Counted from the stretch's first letter, positions 49,645 to 58,881 are shown. The stretch is DNA of 64,000 nt from Haloplanus sp. XH21 (GCF_023276355.1 NZ_JALLPL010000002.1:62001-126000); one strand, 5' to 3'. Translations and numbers: made by a program. Notes: generated from the sequence alone by a model not told the origin.

Positions 49645-49837
49645 TCCTGTCGGTCATTGCGTTCTGCTTTGTACGTCTCTTGAAAGGAGTTTTGGTAGTA
49701 TTCTAGATAATTATGATGGTATAATGTCTTGAGATTACGTCTCTGAATACGGTGATCCAGAATATATCGATCGACGAAGAGCGTAGATCGTCGCTGTGTG
49801 GGATGCTTTTTTTTACATTTCCTGATGACAGTAGGCT
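49645..49837. promoter_or_regulatory. Upstream region of the rhomboid gene
   Basis: AT-rich, with TAATTATGATGGTATAATG near 49710 (18 bases) giving TATA-like elements. No gene. It marks the return to intact DNA after the accessory region. Confidence 0.35.
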
Positions 49838-50716
49838 ATGCGCCGAGAGGTCAAACAGAAATTGACTGAGGGGCCGATTGGGACGATCTGGTCCCAAACA
49901 AAGAGACAAACATCCTCTCGAGAGCGAATCGCGGTGTTCGTAGCCATTCCGTTCGTCCTCGTTTCGATTTCTGCACTCCCGCAACATATCCAAGAGTCAT
50001 GGATGTTGTATGTTAATTCACCAACTTTGGAGGATGCCTATCTGACGAACTTCGTTCACGGTAGTGTCGTCCATCTCGGGAACAATATCCTCGCATACAT
50101 TTTTCTGATGAGTGTTCTCCTTCCACTTGCTGTCTTTGCGGATTGGAAACAAGAATTATACATCACTATGCTATTCTTTCTGACAGCCGTACCCCTTGTG
50201 GTGTCCTACTACTCTGTTTGGACGCTTCAAGGTACAGGAGTGGAGACAACAGTAGGATTCTCCGGCGTAGTTGCAGCCTTCCTCGGATTGCACCCCATCA
50301 TATTGTTCGCGTTCTTCAAACGAGCAGTCAGTTCGAACATCCGCGTCCATTACGGTCTTGCTCTCGTAGCGCCTGAGTTAGCAGTCATCTTTTACTCGTG
50401 GTCCGGGATTTCCGTCTCGGTAATCGCTCTCAGTATTCTAAGTGTACTCGGCCTTGGACTGGTGTTGCACGAGAGTTGTGGTGACTGGGAACTGCTCTTG
50501 TCTTCTCGGACAAATGTACTTCTCGTCTTCACGACGATCATCGTCTTTAGCGTCGTATCATACCGGATCCTCGTTGGTGTTGGTCCCAACGTCAACGTGT
50601 ACGGCCATTTCATCGGCTTTGTTTCAGGATTCCTGTTTCCCGGATTTCTCTCGTTGGTTTCAGGCCTCCCCGAACAAATGGCCAGGGTTCAAGAGCGACT
50701 TCGCGGCATATTTTGA
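49838..50716 (+). CDS. Rhomboid family intramembrane serine protease
   Basis: 292 residues, with seven to eight helices. The catalytic Ser142 is in GFSGVVAAFLG (GxSG) and the catalytic His257 in VYGHFIGFVSGF; His79 and Asn83 (HLGNN) form the oxyanion region. A soluble N-terminal segment of about 30 residues precedes helix 1. Rhomboids cleave membrane proteins within their helices; substrates in haloarchaea may be surface glycoproteins. It is followed 115 bases later by a TRAM protein in the same direction. Confidence 0.85.
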   Translation: MRREVKQKLTEGPIGTIWSQTKRQTSSRERIAVFVAIPFVLVSISALPQHIQESWMLYVNSPTLEDAYLTNFVHGSVVHLGNNILAYIFLMSVLLPLAVFADWKQELYITMLFFLTAVPLVVSYYSVWTLQGTGVETTVGFSGVVAAFLGLHPIILFAFFKRAVSSNIRVHYGLALVAPELAVIFYSWSGISVSVIALSILSVLGLGLVLHESCGDWELLLSSRTNVLLVFTTIIVFSVVSYRILVGVGPNVNVYGHFIGFVSGFLFPGFLSLVSGLPEQMARVQERLRGIF

Positions 50717-50831
50717 TCGTGCTCTGAAGCGGGAGACGCTGGAATCGGTTGACGTCGAGTCAGTCGCGCACCTGCAGAGGGTTATCTTCAAGCCTCTTCG
50801 CCCATTTTGTCGGCATGGAGAGATAACTGAG

Positions 50832-51266
50832 ATGGAGTATTTGGATTCGCTGCTGTGTCTGTTCAATGGTCGCGTAAAGCGCCGTAACGGCTCTTACGTA
50901 GTTGAAGTACCAGAACAGGAATTGGATGTTGGCGCCGTAGATGAAGGTCAGGCCTACAAAATCGGGGTATTCCCTGCTCCAGCAACCGAAACGGAGGAAG
51001 CGGATACGGCCGGTCCAACTACCCAAGAAAGGCCCTCTCGGCAGACGGGAAAGCATCAGCAGTCGCTTGGTGAACCCCCTGTTGAAGACGGTGATATCCG
51101 AGAAGTCGAAATCGAAGATGTCGGTGAGAAAGGGGACGGCTTGGCTCGGATTGGCCCAGGATACGTGGTTTTCGTCGAAGAAACACAGCCAGGTGATCAC
51201 GTGAAAATCAGAGTTACCGAAGCACGAGATAACTTCGCGTTCGCAGAGGTCGTCGATAGGGTATAA
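50832..51266 (+). CDS. TRAM domain protein
   Basis: 144 residues. Start ATG 50832 (MEYLDSLLCLFNGRVKRRNG), the usual beginning of this haloarchaeal family, rather than the long upstream frame inside the rhomboid gene. The TRAM domain occupies the last 65 residues (REVEIEDVGEKGDGLARIGP, GYVVFVEETQPGDHVKIRVT). TRAM proteins bind RNA (tRNA or cold-shock-like chaperone role). A Pro/Ser/Thr-rich linker separates the two parts. Confidence 0.8.
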   Translation: MEYLDSLLCLFNGRVKRRNGSYVVEVPEQELDVGAVDEGQAYKIGVFPAPATETEEADTAGPTTQERPSRQTGKHQQSLGEPPVEDGDIREVEIEDVGEKGDGLARIGPGYVVFVEETQPGDHVKIRVTEARDNFAFAEVVDRV

Positions 51267-51432
51267 TGGGTCATACGCTGGCGATGACACGGCTTTCTAC
51301 AGCCAATTCATCGCTCGACGTATTTCTTGGCAAAACGACCCACCCCAGAAGGATGGGAGTATTATACTTGAGCAAGGCTCTTCTTCGAATGCCATCCGAG
51401 ATAAACCGGATAAGGAAGAGGGTACACATTAA

Positions 51433-51440
51433 TTTAAATA
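51433..51440 (+). promoter_or_regulatory. TATA box of the histidine kinase gene
   Basis: TTTAAATA, centred about 28 bases upstream of GTG 51465. Haloarchaeal transcripts often start at or just before the start codon, so this box favours a leaderless message beginning at GTG 51465 rather than the TTG at 51450. Confidence 0.55.
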
Positions 51441-51464
51441 ATTTGTACTTTGTACGACTTTGTC

Positions 51465-52985
51465 GTGGGGTGCCTGTCTCGGACAGCGGGCCAGTGGTCG
51501 GTCACTACCGTTGGGTTTACCCTTCTACTGCTCACACTAGTTCAAATCCTCCCCGATACTGCGGCGCTATTCGTCAACTTCCCTGAAATATTCCTTCCGT
51601 TTGTCGTCAGCCTCGGACTTACCGTGGGTGGTATTTGGCTCGCTAAAACACAGACTGCCGGCCGCAGTCTGCAGATTGCCTGGTGGATGGTCGGTAGTAG
51701 CGTCGTCGGTATCGCCGTCACTCGTTGGTTTTTGTATATAATCCCGGTTGAACGGATGCCAGCGGACGAATTAGTTGTTCTCACTCTCAACAGTGGTGCG
51801 CTCTGTATTGCCGCGGGGGCAATTCTCGGCTACCATGTGACAGCGCTCGAAAAACGAGAACAGCCACCTACTGAGCATACGTCAAGAATAACGGAACTAC
51901 ACGATATCGCAACCGAGATCGTTGATGCAGAAACACAGGAAATAGTCTATCAGCGAGCGGCTGACGGGGCAGCCGAGTTGTTTGCTGCAGATGTGGCACG
52001 GGTAGCGGTACCAGAGGGTGAGCGACTGGTCTTGGCCGCCAGTTCGAGCGACAAATCGATAGACGATTGGGGACCTGTATCGACTGTCTTCCGATCCGCC
52101 GATCGGAGCTTCCGCTCGAATACCGTAAATCGGGTTGAGGATCCTGTGGCTGTACAGACAGCGACCACATCAACGATAGAAGATGGAGCCTCCAAATCAG
52201 AGGCGAATCTCCCGTCACGGACACTGCTGAGCATTCCCCTCGCAGAATACGGTGTCATCCAACTCTTCGCATCTGAACCACGTGCGTTCTCGGAACAAGA
52301 TGAGGAGGTGGCCGAGCTGTTCGCGACATACGTTATCTCAGCCTTGCAGCAGCTGTCTGCGAAGGCAATCATCCGCCAAGAGCGGGATCACCTCGAAGAG
52401 TTCACTAGTGTCCTATCACACGATCTACGCAATCCATTGAACGTCGCTCAAGGCCACCTAGAGTTGGCAGAGACGATGGGGGAGGATGAGCATCTCAGGG
52501 CGGTAGAGTCAGCTTTGGAGAGGATGGAACAGCTCATTGAGGAACTGTTGACGTTGGCCCGTGAAGGGGATACTATCAGTGAGATCGAACCAGTAGCGCT
52601 CGGTACGATTGCCACTCAAGCATGGGACAACGTGATGACTGACCCGGGGTTACTCAAGATCGATTCGAGTGTACAACTTAAGGCAGATCGCAGCCGTCTC
52701 ATTCAGGTGTTTGAGAATCTGTACCGGAATGCAATCGAGTGTGCGGGAGAGAATGTGACGATTCGCGTTGGGACGTTCGAGAACGGCTTCTATATCGAAG
52801 ACTCAGGCCCTGGCATCCCAGAAGACAGGCGTTCAGATATATTCGAAATTGGATACACGACTTGCGAAGACGGCACAGGATTCGGACTTGCAATTGCCAA
52901 ACGTATCATCGAAGCCCACGGGTGGGAGATTGACGTGACAACCGGAACAGACGGCGGTGCACGCTTCGAAATTTCCGGACTATAG
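51465..52985 (+). CDS. Membrane sensor histidine kinase (GAF, HisKA, HATPase)
   Basis: 506 residues from GTG 51465. Four helices (about 9-30, 43-60, 70-92 and 103-125 of the longer frame) form a membrane domain. A GAF domain (about residues 145-300) and the dimerisation/phosphoacceptor domain with His near residue 319 (VLSHDLRNPLNVAQGHLEL) follow. The ATPase domain has an N-box (NLYRNAIECAGENV), G1 (EDSGPGIPEDRR) and G2 (EDGTGFGLAIAKRIIEAHG). No response regulator gene is adjacent. The C-terminal sequence matches the remnant at 15814. Confidence 0.88.
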   Translation: MGCLSRTAGQWSVTTVGFTLLLLTLVQILPDTAALFVNFPEIFLPFVVSLGLTVGGIWLAKTQTAGRSLQIAWWMVGSSVVGIAVTRWFLYIIPVERMPADELVVLTLNSGALCIAAGAILGYHVTALEKREQPPTEHTSRITELHDIATEIVDAETQEIVYQRAADGAAELFAADVARVAVPEGERLVLAASSSDKSIDDWGPVSTVFRSADRSFRSNTVNRVEDPVAVQTATTSTIEDGASKSEANLPSRTLLSIPLAEYGVIQLFASEPRAFSEQDEEVAELFATYVISALQQLSAKAIIRQERDHLEEFTSVLSHDLRNPLNVAQGHLELAETMGEDEHLRAVESALERMEQLIEELLTLAREGDTISEIEPVALGTIATQAWDNVMTDPGLLKIDSSVQLKADRSRLIQVFENLYRNAIECAGENVTIRVGTFENGFYIEDSGPGIPEDRRSDIFEIGYTTCEDGTGFGLAIAKRIIEAHGWEIDVTTGTDGGARFEISGL

Positions 52986-53073
52986 GATCCGTATCGTCCG
53001 TAGAAGAATGAGACCGCGGCTCTTTTTCTGATTCCACAAATATCATGTACTGCGAATAGCATCCCTTTGACCG

Positions 53074-53439
53074 ATGTCGTCAGCTGACTCGCTGTATACC
53101 AAAATTGGCGGCCGTGAGGCCGTCGAAGCAGTCGTGTCGGACTTCTATGACCGTGTCTTCGAGGATCCGAATCTCAAACCGTATTTCGAGGGGACCGACA
53201 AAGATGCACTGTACGCCCACCAGGTGCAATTCATCAGTGCTGTTACGGGTGGTCCCGTGTCATACGATGGGGATGATATGCAGCAAGCACACGAAGGGAT
53301 GGGAATCACAGAGGAAGACTTCGACCGCGTCGCGACTTATCTCGCAGAGGCGCTCGAAGCGAACGGAGTCGCCGAAGACAACGCTGAGGCCATCTTGGGG
53401 CAGGTAGCAAGCCTCAAACCAGAAGTCGTCGAACAGTAG
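53074..53439 (+). CDS. Group I truncated haemoglobin
   Basis: 121 residues. GGREAVEAVVSDFYDRVFED at the N-terminus, distal-side HQVQFISAVTGGP, proximal His73 in AHEGMGIT, and DFDRVATYLAEAL. Group I trHbs bind O2 and NO and detoxify NO or shuttle oxygen. Cytosolic. Downstream on the opposite strand is a Tat lipoprotein. Confidence 0.88.
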   Translation: MSSADSLYTKIGGREAVEAVVSDFYDRVFEDPNLKPYFEGTDKDALYAHQVQFISAVTGGPVSYDGDDMQQAHEGMGITEEDFDRVATYLAEALEANGVAEDNAEAILGQVASLKPEVVEQ

Positions 53440-53478
53440 TTGAGGATGCCCTGAAGCCGCAGTTCGGCAGGACCGAAC

Positions 53479-54270
53479 TCAAGCCTCGGTCGACTCGACG
53501 ACGATTTCAGAACACCGATAGCTCAATCCGAAAATTTTCTCCACCTCTCCGTCGAACCGAACAGGGAACGTTTCAGCTGTTGTGTCCCCATGGATCGTTT
53601 GGACAGTAACCTCGACTGGGGTCCGTCCTGGGCAGGACAGCGAATCGGCCTCACTGGAGGTCTTTCGGAATGCGAACGGCATCGCACCGCTCTGTACATC
53701 GACTGTGTCAAGGGGAACCAGTGGAGTCGAGTCTACTCCCGTGGTCTCTTCAGGTGGATCGGTGGGGTTAGGGACGTTCGAAAAGCCGAGATACGTCAAT
53801 AGCGTTGGACCTGTTCCAACGTTTTCGATGGTTGCAACGGGATTGAACTCAGAATCGTCCGGAAGGTACAAATCAGCGATCTTGACGTCCGGAGCGAGCG
53901 ACAGCTTTCGCTCGCCGACCCGTTGCCCGTCGTTTTTGACGACCAGTGTCTGTTCTCCCGGTTGATAGTACTCTGGCGACGATGAGTAGCCTGTTTCGAC
54001 AAGCGGTAACGACTGTTCGGTCCCTGGCCTGACTCGTTGTCTGACGAACGTAGACCCATCTGGTGAGTGCAGTTCGAGTGCGTCAGCCTCGACGCCATCA
54101 GTTAGTGTCACAGTGAGCGCTGCGCCGTCGACGGCAACCCCGTCGAATGGGTCCTCGCTTTGAGCGACGGTACTACAGCCAGCGAGCGCGCTGCCAGCCC
54201 CTGCGATAGCCAGTCCCACAAACTCCCGGCGCGTCCGTCGCTTCGATGTTCCAGCTTGATCATGTGGCAT
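53479..54270 (-). CDS. Tat lipoprotein, hypothetical
   Basis: 263 residues from ATG 54270. Twin-arginine signal TRREFVGLAIAGAGS with lipobox ALAGC. The mature part is beta-rich (PDGSTFVRQRVRPGTEQSLP, EFNPVATIENVGTGPTLLTY), resembling immunoglobulin-like surface domains. Divergent from the DUF7405 gene over 122 bases; likely exported and anchored on the outside. No family recognised. Confidence 0.75.
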   Translation of the reverse strand: MPHDQAGTSKRRTRREFVGLAIAGAGSALAGCSTVAQSEDPFDGVAVDGAALTVTLTDGVEADALELHSPDGSTFVRQRVRPGTEQSLPLVETGYSSSPEYYQPGEQTLVVKNDGQRVGERKLSLAPDVKIADLYLPDDSEFNPVATIENVGTGPTLLTYLGFSNVPNPTDPPEETTGVDSTPLVPLDTVDVQSGAMPFAFRKTSSEADSLSCPGRTPVEVTVQTIHGDTTAETFPVRFDGEVEKIFGLSYRCSEIVVESTEA

Positions 54271-54392
54271 GTGAGCGTGTAAACAGGCCACGGCATATCG
54301 ACAGCTTGTAGCCGTGTACCCGCGTAAGTAGCCAAACGTTTATTCACCACGGCTGTTAAATCTAACTGAATATGAGAGGGTTTGACAGCCAC

Positions 54393-55667
54393 ATGTCTCG
54401 GCGGTCATTTGGGAAAATTGCCGTCTCGATTGGGGGGGCTACTGCCTTGGCAGCGTGTACCGAGCGAACCGAGAATGCAGAGGCGCCACCCGGTGGAAGT
54501 TCCGAACCGTGGACACTCCCCAGTCGGCAGCACGCCTGGAACGAATCCTTGAACGGGGGCAACTTGCCGCGTCACCACGTCCTGCTGTTTCTAAACTACA
54601 CCGGCCAACAGCCGACATCTGACGAGCGCGAAACGATCGAAGGAGCTCTCAAGACGCTTGAACGAGCCTATGAATGGAGTAATGACGGACTATTATTCAC
54701 CCTCGGCTACTCACCTGCCTACTTCGACCGGTTTGACGACATAACGTTACCGTCCACGGTTCGGTTACCTGAACCAGAGGCACTCACACCGTTCGAATCA
54801 CCGACGCTCGATCAACAGGATGTGGTTCTCCATTTGGCTAGTGACCGACCGGATGTAGTGCTTCGCGCCGAACAGGCACTATTCGGAGACGTCGAGGAAC
54901 TCAACGGTGTTCAGATGGAAACGAGAATGTCGGATGTCTTCGACCTCGCTGATAGGCGAACAGGGTTCATCGGAGAAGGTCTGCCAGCGGAGAAACAACA
55001 GGATGTGGAGTCGTTATCGGATTCCCCTGTGCCGGATGAAGCCCCTGAATTCATGGGCTTCAAAACGCCGTTTCGGGGCAACCAACCAAGCGAGGACGAC
55101 GTGACGATCCAAGATGGGCCATTCGCGGGGAGCACGACACAACATATCGAGTATCTTGATATCGATCTCGATAGATGGTACAAACAACCACGCGAAAAGC
55201 GGGTTGGATTGATGTTCAGCCCAGAACACGCGTCAGAGGAGCAAGTAGGTGAGATCGGGGAGCAACTGGGAGAATTCAACGGCGTCACAGAAGAGATAGC
55301 TGAGTCGCTTGAGGCGAGCGCCGAAGATGCTGGCTATGTCGGACACGCACAGAAAGCAGCCCGCGGACGTAACGGCGGAACCCCAACCATCCTTCGACGA
55401 GATTTCGACACGATCGACGATGGCAGCGCTGGGCTTCACTTCGTCTCGCTTCAATCGAAAATCTCCGACTACACCTACACTCGAAAGAAGATAGCCGGCG
55501 TGAATCTCGATCACCCATCCGGGAGAGAAATCGATCTGGCAGAGATAGATGGAATCGACACCCGAACCAACAATGGCATCCTCAACTACATCACGACCAT
55601 CCGTCGCGGGAACTTTCTCATTCCGCGGCGCGAACTCCGTGCACTTCCTACCCCCCGTCCGGAGTAG
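54393..55667 (+). CDS. DUF7405 family Tat lipoprotein, Dyp-peroxidase-like
   Basis: 424 residues from ATG 54393 (MSRRSFGKIAVSIGGATALA with lipobox AAC). The body resembles Dyp-type peroxidases: HHVLLFLNYTGQQPTSDERE near the start, RTGFIGEGLP, EFMGFKTPFRGNQ, then GPFAGSTTQHIEYL and a late LHFVSLQSKISDYTYTRKKI. Dyp enzymes bind haem and oxidise substrates with H2O2; whether the haem His and catalytic Asp are kept I cannot tell. A broken relative is at 49511. Confidence 0.75.
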   Translation: MSRRSFGKIAVSIGGATALAACTERTENAEAPPGGSSEPWTLPSRQHAWNESLNGGNLPRHHVLLFLNYTGQQPTSDERETIEGALKTLERAYEWSNDGLLFTLGYSPAYFDRFDDITLPSTVRLPEPEALTPFESPTLDQQDVVLHLASDRPDVVLRAEQALFGDVEELNGVQMETRMSDVFDLADRRTGFIGEGLPAEKQQDVESLSDSPVPDEAPEFMGFKTPFRGNQPSEDDVTIQDGPFAGSTTQHIEYLDIDLDRWYKQPREKRVGLMFSPEHASEEQVGEIGEQLGEFNGVTEEIAESLEASAEDAGYVGHAQKAARGRNGGTPTILRRDFDTIDDGSAGLHFVSLQSKISDYTYTRKKIAGVNLDHPSGREIDLAEIDGIDTRTNNGILNYITTIRRGNFLIPRRELRALPTPRPE

Positions 55668-55724
55668 GGTTCTGCACCGGGAAAACCGAAAAAATGATTT
55701 GGGAGTATAGGTGTTTGGTAATCT

Positions 55725-56258
55725 ATGCCGAAAGGCACAAAGCACTCTTGCAGTCGACGGAGATGCATCACAGCTATCGCAGCACTCGGTCTGTCAGGGT
55801 TGGCAGGCTGTTCCAGTGGCTCTGACGAGTCCACAGCGACGCCGACCGCGACATCGACGGCGACCGATACGCAGACACCCACGGAAACCGCCACGCCCAC
55901 ACCAGAATCCACGGCAACAGGGTCGTATGAGGAGTGGATGTCCGATGTCCCGAACTACGAGGGGATGGCCGACAAAACTGGTCAGAGCGAGGTAGAGGTC
56001 CTCGTCGGCGCGGAAGGCGGTCTCGTTTTCGCACCGCCCGCGGTCGAAATATCGGCCGGGACGAAGGTTACCTGGAAATGGACCGGCAAAGGCGGTTCAC
56101 ATAATGTCGTTCATGACGGTGACGCCTTCGAGAGTGAAATCACCTCAGAGGAAGGACACACGTTCTCGCATACATTCTCAGATCCGGGCCTGTACAAGTA
56201 CTACTGTGTCCCGCATGAGCGGATGGGCATGAAAGGCGTCGTGTCCGTCGTCGAGTAA
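55725..56258 (+). CDS. Halocyanin (type I copper lipoprotein)
   Basis: 177 residues. Lipobox LSGLAGC at residue 29, then a Thr/Pro/Ser-rich linker (TPTETATPTPESTATG) and a plastocyanin-like domain (about 80-177). Copper ligands are visible as His in GSHNVVH, Cys161 and His164 in YYCVPH, and a Met in ERMGM. Halocyanins carry electrons at the outer membrane face. Located 57 bases after the Dyp-like gene and facing the amine oxidase-like gene, all exported. Confidence 0.9.
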   Translation: MPKGTKHSCSRRRCITAIAALGLSGLAGCSSGSDESTATPTATSTATDTQTPTETATPTPESTATGSYEEWMSDVPNYEGMADKTGQSEVEVLVGAEGGLVFAPPAVEISAGTKVTWKWTGKGGSHNVVHDGDAFESEITSEEGHTFSHTFSDPGLYKYYCVPHERMGMKGVVSVVE

Positions 56259-56459
56259 CGCCACTCGACGACTATCGGCGACAAGAAGTGGATGAATCAG
56301 TGGCGTTCGTCCGGTATGGCATGAAAGGCACCCGCCGCACGTGCGAGTGTGTCCGGGTTACGGACACTGACGCGACGTTCCTGATCGGTTGCGGCTAGGT
56401 GCAGGCGACCCGTTCCAGTACTGGAACGGAATGGGCACAGTGGCAGTCGTTCCGATTAG

Positions 56460-58628
56460 TTATTCCTCTTCACTATCACCTCCTCGGCTTTTGAACCACG
56501 CGCCGGCCCCGAGAGCGCCCGCGGCACCGGTGAGTAGTCCCATGCCAGGAGCGTTGGCCTGCGCATTATCCTCGCCGGAGCCACCGCTAGATCCATCACT
56601 GGAACCACCAGAGACCTCATTCTGCGACTGGACGTTTTGCGCGCTGGCGCCCGACCAGTTGTCGACGGTTCCGACGTTCACGTTCACCATGTTGACGAAC
56701 GGAACGCTCCCGGATTCGAAGGGAACGGTTTCGCTGTGAGTCGTCTGGTTCACCCAGACGACCACGCGCTCCCCGTCGACGGATTCGCCGTCCATGTACT
56801 GGGACGGGTGGTAGAACTGCTTCTCTCGATGCCCGTCCTTGACACGAGGTGCGACACCCATCTCGTCCTCGTGATACCGCAACACGTACACTTCGTCCTC
56901 TTGCCTGAGTTCGAAGTCGATGATGTCGTCACCGTTCGGATCCTTCAGGCGCAGCATGTTCGTCCCGTCAGAGAAGAACTCCGACTCCTCGGTGACCTGG
57001 TTCCACTCGCCGTCGAACCAGTGCACCTCCGGCGTCTTCGTTCCACCTGGCGTCGGAATGAAGGACCACATGGACGAGTACGCGGGCATGCCGTGCCCCG
57101 TTTCGTAGCCGGGACCGTTCCGCCGGTAGGTCCCCACCATCTGGCCGTCCTCGAAGAAATGCCAGTCGATGACGTAGTTGTATGGGCCGTACCGGAGACC
57201 GGAGTGGAACTCGGGGACTGAGGTCCCACCCGTGTGGTAGTGGGTGCGCATCTTGAAGCCATTCGGGCGGTCGTTGGGCGCCCAGTCCTTGTCGAGCGGT
57301 GGCAGGTCCGCGATGCCCAGGACACCCGGGCCGGTAAACCCGAGATTGTCGTGGTACATGATGTTCCCATCCTCCCGGGCCCGCGGTTCGACGAAGAAGT
57401 CCTTGCTGTATTGCCCCCGGTCACTGGTGTGTGGGGGATAGGCAGTCAGGGACACCGACAACGCCGCGCGCTCGAAGGCCTGGGTGCCATCGAACTCCAT
57501 GGTGGAGATCATCCCGTCGGTTTCGGAGTCCTTCCACTCGACACTCCAGTTGTTTCGTTTGGCCGGATTCGGCGTCTCGGCTTTGACCTTCGGGCTGTAG
57601 TGTCCATCACCGCGGAAGAGCCATGGAACCTTCTCTGCCGGTGGATCCGGCATCTCATCCACCGACGGATAGCTGTCGTCCACAACGGCGTAATCCTCTG
57701 CCAGCATGTGGGCGGGCTCCGTGACTCGACCTTTCGGCTTGACACCGTACTGGTTCGTCTCGACGTCCTCCGCATCGATCGGATGAATTCCCTGTGCGTA
57801 CACCAGCTCACCAGGCTGTGGGTCGTCCGGCCAATTGTTCACTTCGATGGCTGTGTCGACCACGAGGTAGTCGTGCTCACGCGGCAGGATGAAGATGGGG
57901 AACGTAACCTCTGACTTAGCATACTTCGGCGAGTACGTACTGATGCTCGTCAGTTTCCCGATGCCGACGTACCATTCGTCGGCGTCCCCCAGGAGCTCCT
58001 GGACAGGCTCCTTCTCGAGTGTCGCCTGGAGAACCCGCTTTTCGGCTTCGCCATACCGACGCTTGATCGTGTATCCTTGCGGCTCGGTGATACTGAGGTG
58101 GGTGACACGGTTCTCCCACCCAGGGGAACTCCCGTCGATCGCGCGGTTCGGATCGACGAGAGCCCTGATGTACTGGTTGCCGATGGTCTTGACGGTGTGC
58201 TCTCCCTGTTCGAGCCCCTGCCGACCACCTTCCTCGACGGTGAAGTTTTTACAGCCGTTGAGGCCGAGCGCGTCGTGGTCGACCCAGCTGTCGAACCCGT
58301 CGAAGGTCCCGTACATCTCGCTGATGATGTCGTTGACCTCCGGATGTCGCAGTACTTCGACCATCGTCCGTCGTTTCCGATAGCCGAGTCGCGCTGCATA
58401 CTCTGACTTCGTGAGGTCGAGCGGTGTCGCCTCGGGAGCGAAGTTGGTGTAATTACCGTTGATATGTCCGAGTGTATCGTCCGCATCGATGGCCTCTATC
58501 GAGGACCCTTCCCACTGCTCGTAGGATCCCAGACCCATCATCGCGCCCGCACCGCCTTGGAGATATCGACGCCTGGTTGTCTTCAATTGCTCTATCCCAT
58601 CGTCTTGGGGGTTGCTATTGCTTGCCAT
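56460..58628 (-). CDS. Exported copper amine oxidase-like protein
   Basis: 722 residues with a Tat signal (TTRRRYLQGGAGAMMGLG). The layout and the C-terminal two thirds match the copper amine oxidase fold: LVVDTAIEVNNWPDDPQPGE, MYHDNLGFTGPGVLGIADLP, HYHTGGTSVPEFHSGLRYGP and YNYVIDWHFFEDGQMVGTYR. The last aligns with the topaquinone site (N-Y-D/E-Y in classical enzymes), but here it reads P-Y-N-Y, and the downstream copper His-x-His pair is not visible (GHGMPAYSSMWSF instead). So it may not be a functional amine oxidase. A Ser/Gly-rich stretch and a C-terminal helix (MGLLTGAAGALGAGAWF) may anchor it. Confidence 0.6.
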   Translation of the reverse strand: MASNSNPQDDGIEQLKTTRRRYLQGGAGAMMGLGSYEQWEGSSIEAIDADDTLGHINGNYTNFAPEATPLDLTKSEYAARLGYRKRRTMVEVLRHPEVNDIISEMYGTFDGFDSWVDHDALGLNGCKNFTVEEGGRQGLEQGEHTVKTIGNQYIRALVDPNRAIDGSSPGWENRVTHLSITEPQGYTIKRRYGEAEKRVLQATLEKEPVQELLGDADEWYVGIGKLTSISTYSPKYAKSEVTFPIFILPREHDYLVVDTAIEVNNWPDDPQPGELVYAQGIHPIDAEDVETNQYGVKPKGRVTEPAHMLAEDYAVVDDSYPSVDEMPDPPAEKVPWLFRGDGHYSPKVKAETPNPAKRNNWSVEWKDSETDGMISTMEFDGTQAFERAALSVSLTAYPPHTSDRGQYSKDFFVEPRAREDGNIMYHDNLGFTGPGVLGIADLPPLDKDWAPNDRPNGFKMRTHYHTGGTSVPEFHSGLRYGPYNYVIDWHFFEDGQMVGTYRRNGPGYETGHGMPAYSSMWSFIPTPGGTKTPEVHWFDGEWNQVTEESEFFSDGTNMLRLKDPNGDDIIDFELRQEDEVYVLRYHEDEMGVAPRVKDGHREKQFYHPSQYMDGESVDGERVVVWVNQTTHSETVPFESGSVPFVNMVNVNVGTVDNWSGASAQNVQSQNEVSGGSSDGSSGGSGEDNAQANAPGMGLLTGAAGALGAGAWFKSRGGDSEEE

Positions 58629-58764
58629 AGCGCACTACACCACGCCAATGGTGAACAGGGGTACATAAATTTACCGAATATGTTCAAAATCCAATCACAA
58701 ACCGGAGCGCGAGTTCCGATTCGGGTTGGGGGAGATCTGTGAGAGCCACCGCGGATCGGGTTAA

Positions 58765-58788
58765 AATAACAGATGTACTGGTGTTATT
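58765..58788. promoter_or_regulatory. Operator 1 between amine oxidase-like gene and permease
   Basis: AATAAC, 12 bases, GTTATT (followed by C). The 12-base middle contains GTAC at the centre, making the whole 24-base site palindromic. Lies 137 bases upstream of the amine oxidase-like start and 137 bases upstream of the ATG 58925. Confidence 0.7.
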
Positions 58789-58881
58789 CTATTCGGCGGG
58801 CAGAATATTTTTGTGATTCGGAAATACAATTTATCTATTAATACTTTATATTCCTATTTGTTAATTCATAGTCGAATATAG

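Noticed and set aside
51541-51556. A GTTCAAATCC-like string resembling a tRNA T-arm
   Set aside because: It lies inside the histidine kinase coding sequence and no acceptor or anticodon arms surround it.
52636-53062. Antisense frames over the histidine kinase end
   Set aside because: Complementary to the conserved G1/G2 boxes; no independent support.
56500-56580. PGF-CTERM (archaeosortase) signal at the end of the amine-oxidase-like protein
   Set aside because: The motif would be PGM rather than PGF and the tail ends acidic (GGDSEEE), not basic, so a plain C-terminal anchor is as likely.
57234-57914. Antisense frame of 226 codons within the amine-oxidase-like gene
   Set aside because: Mirrors the codon bias of the real gene and has no recognisable domain.
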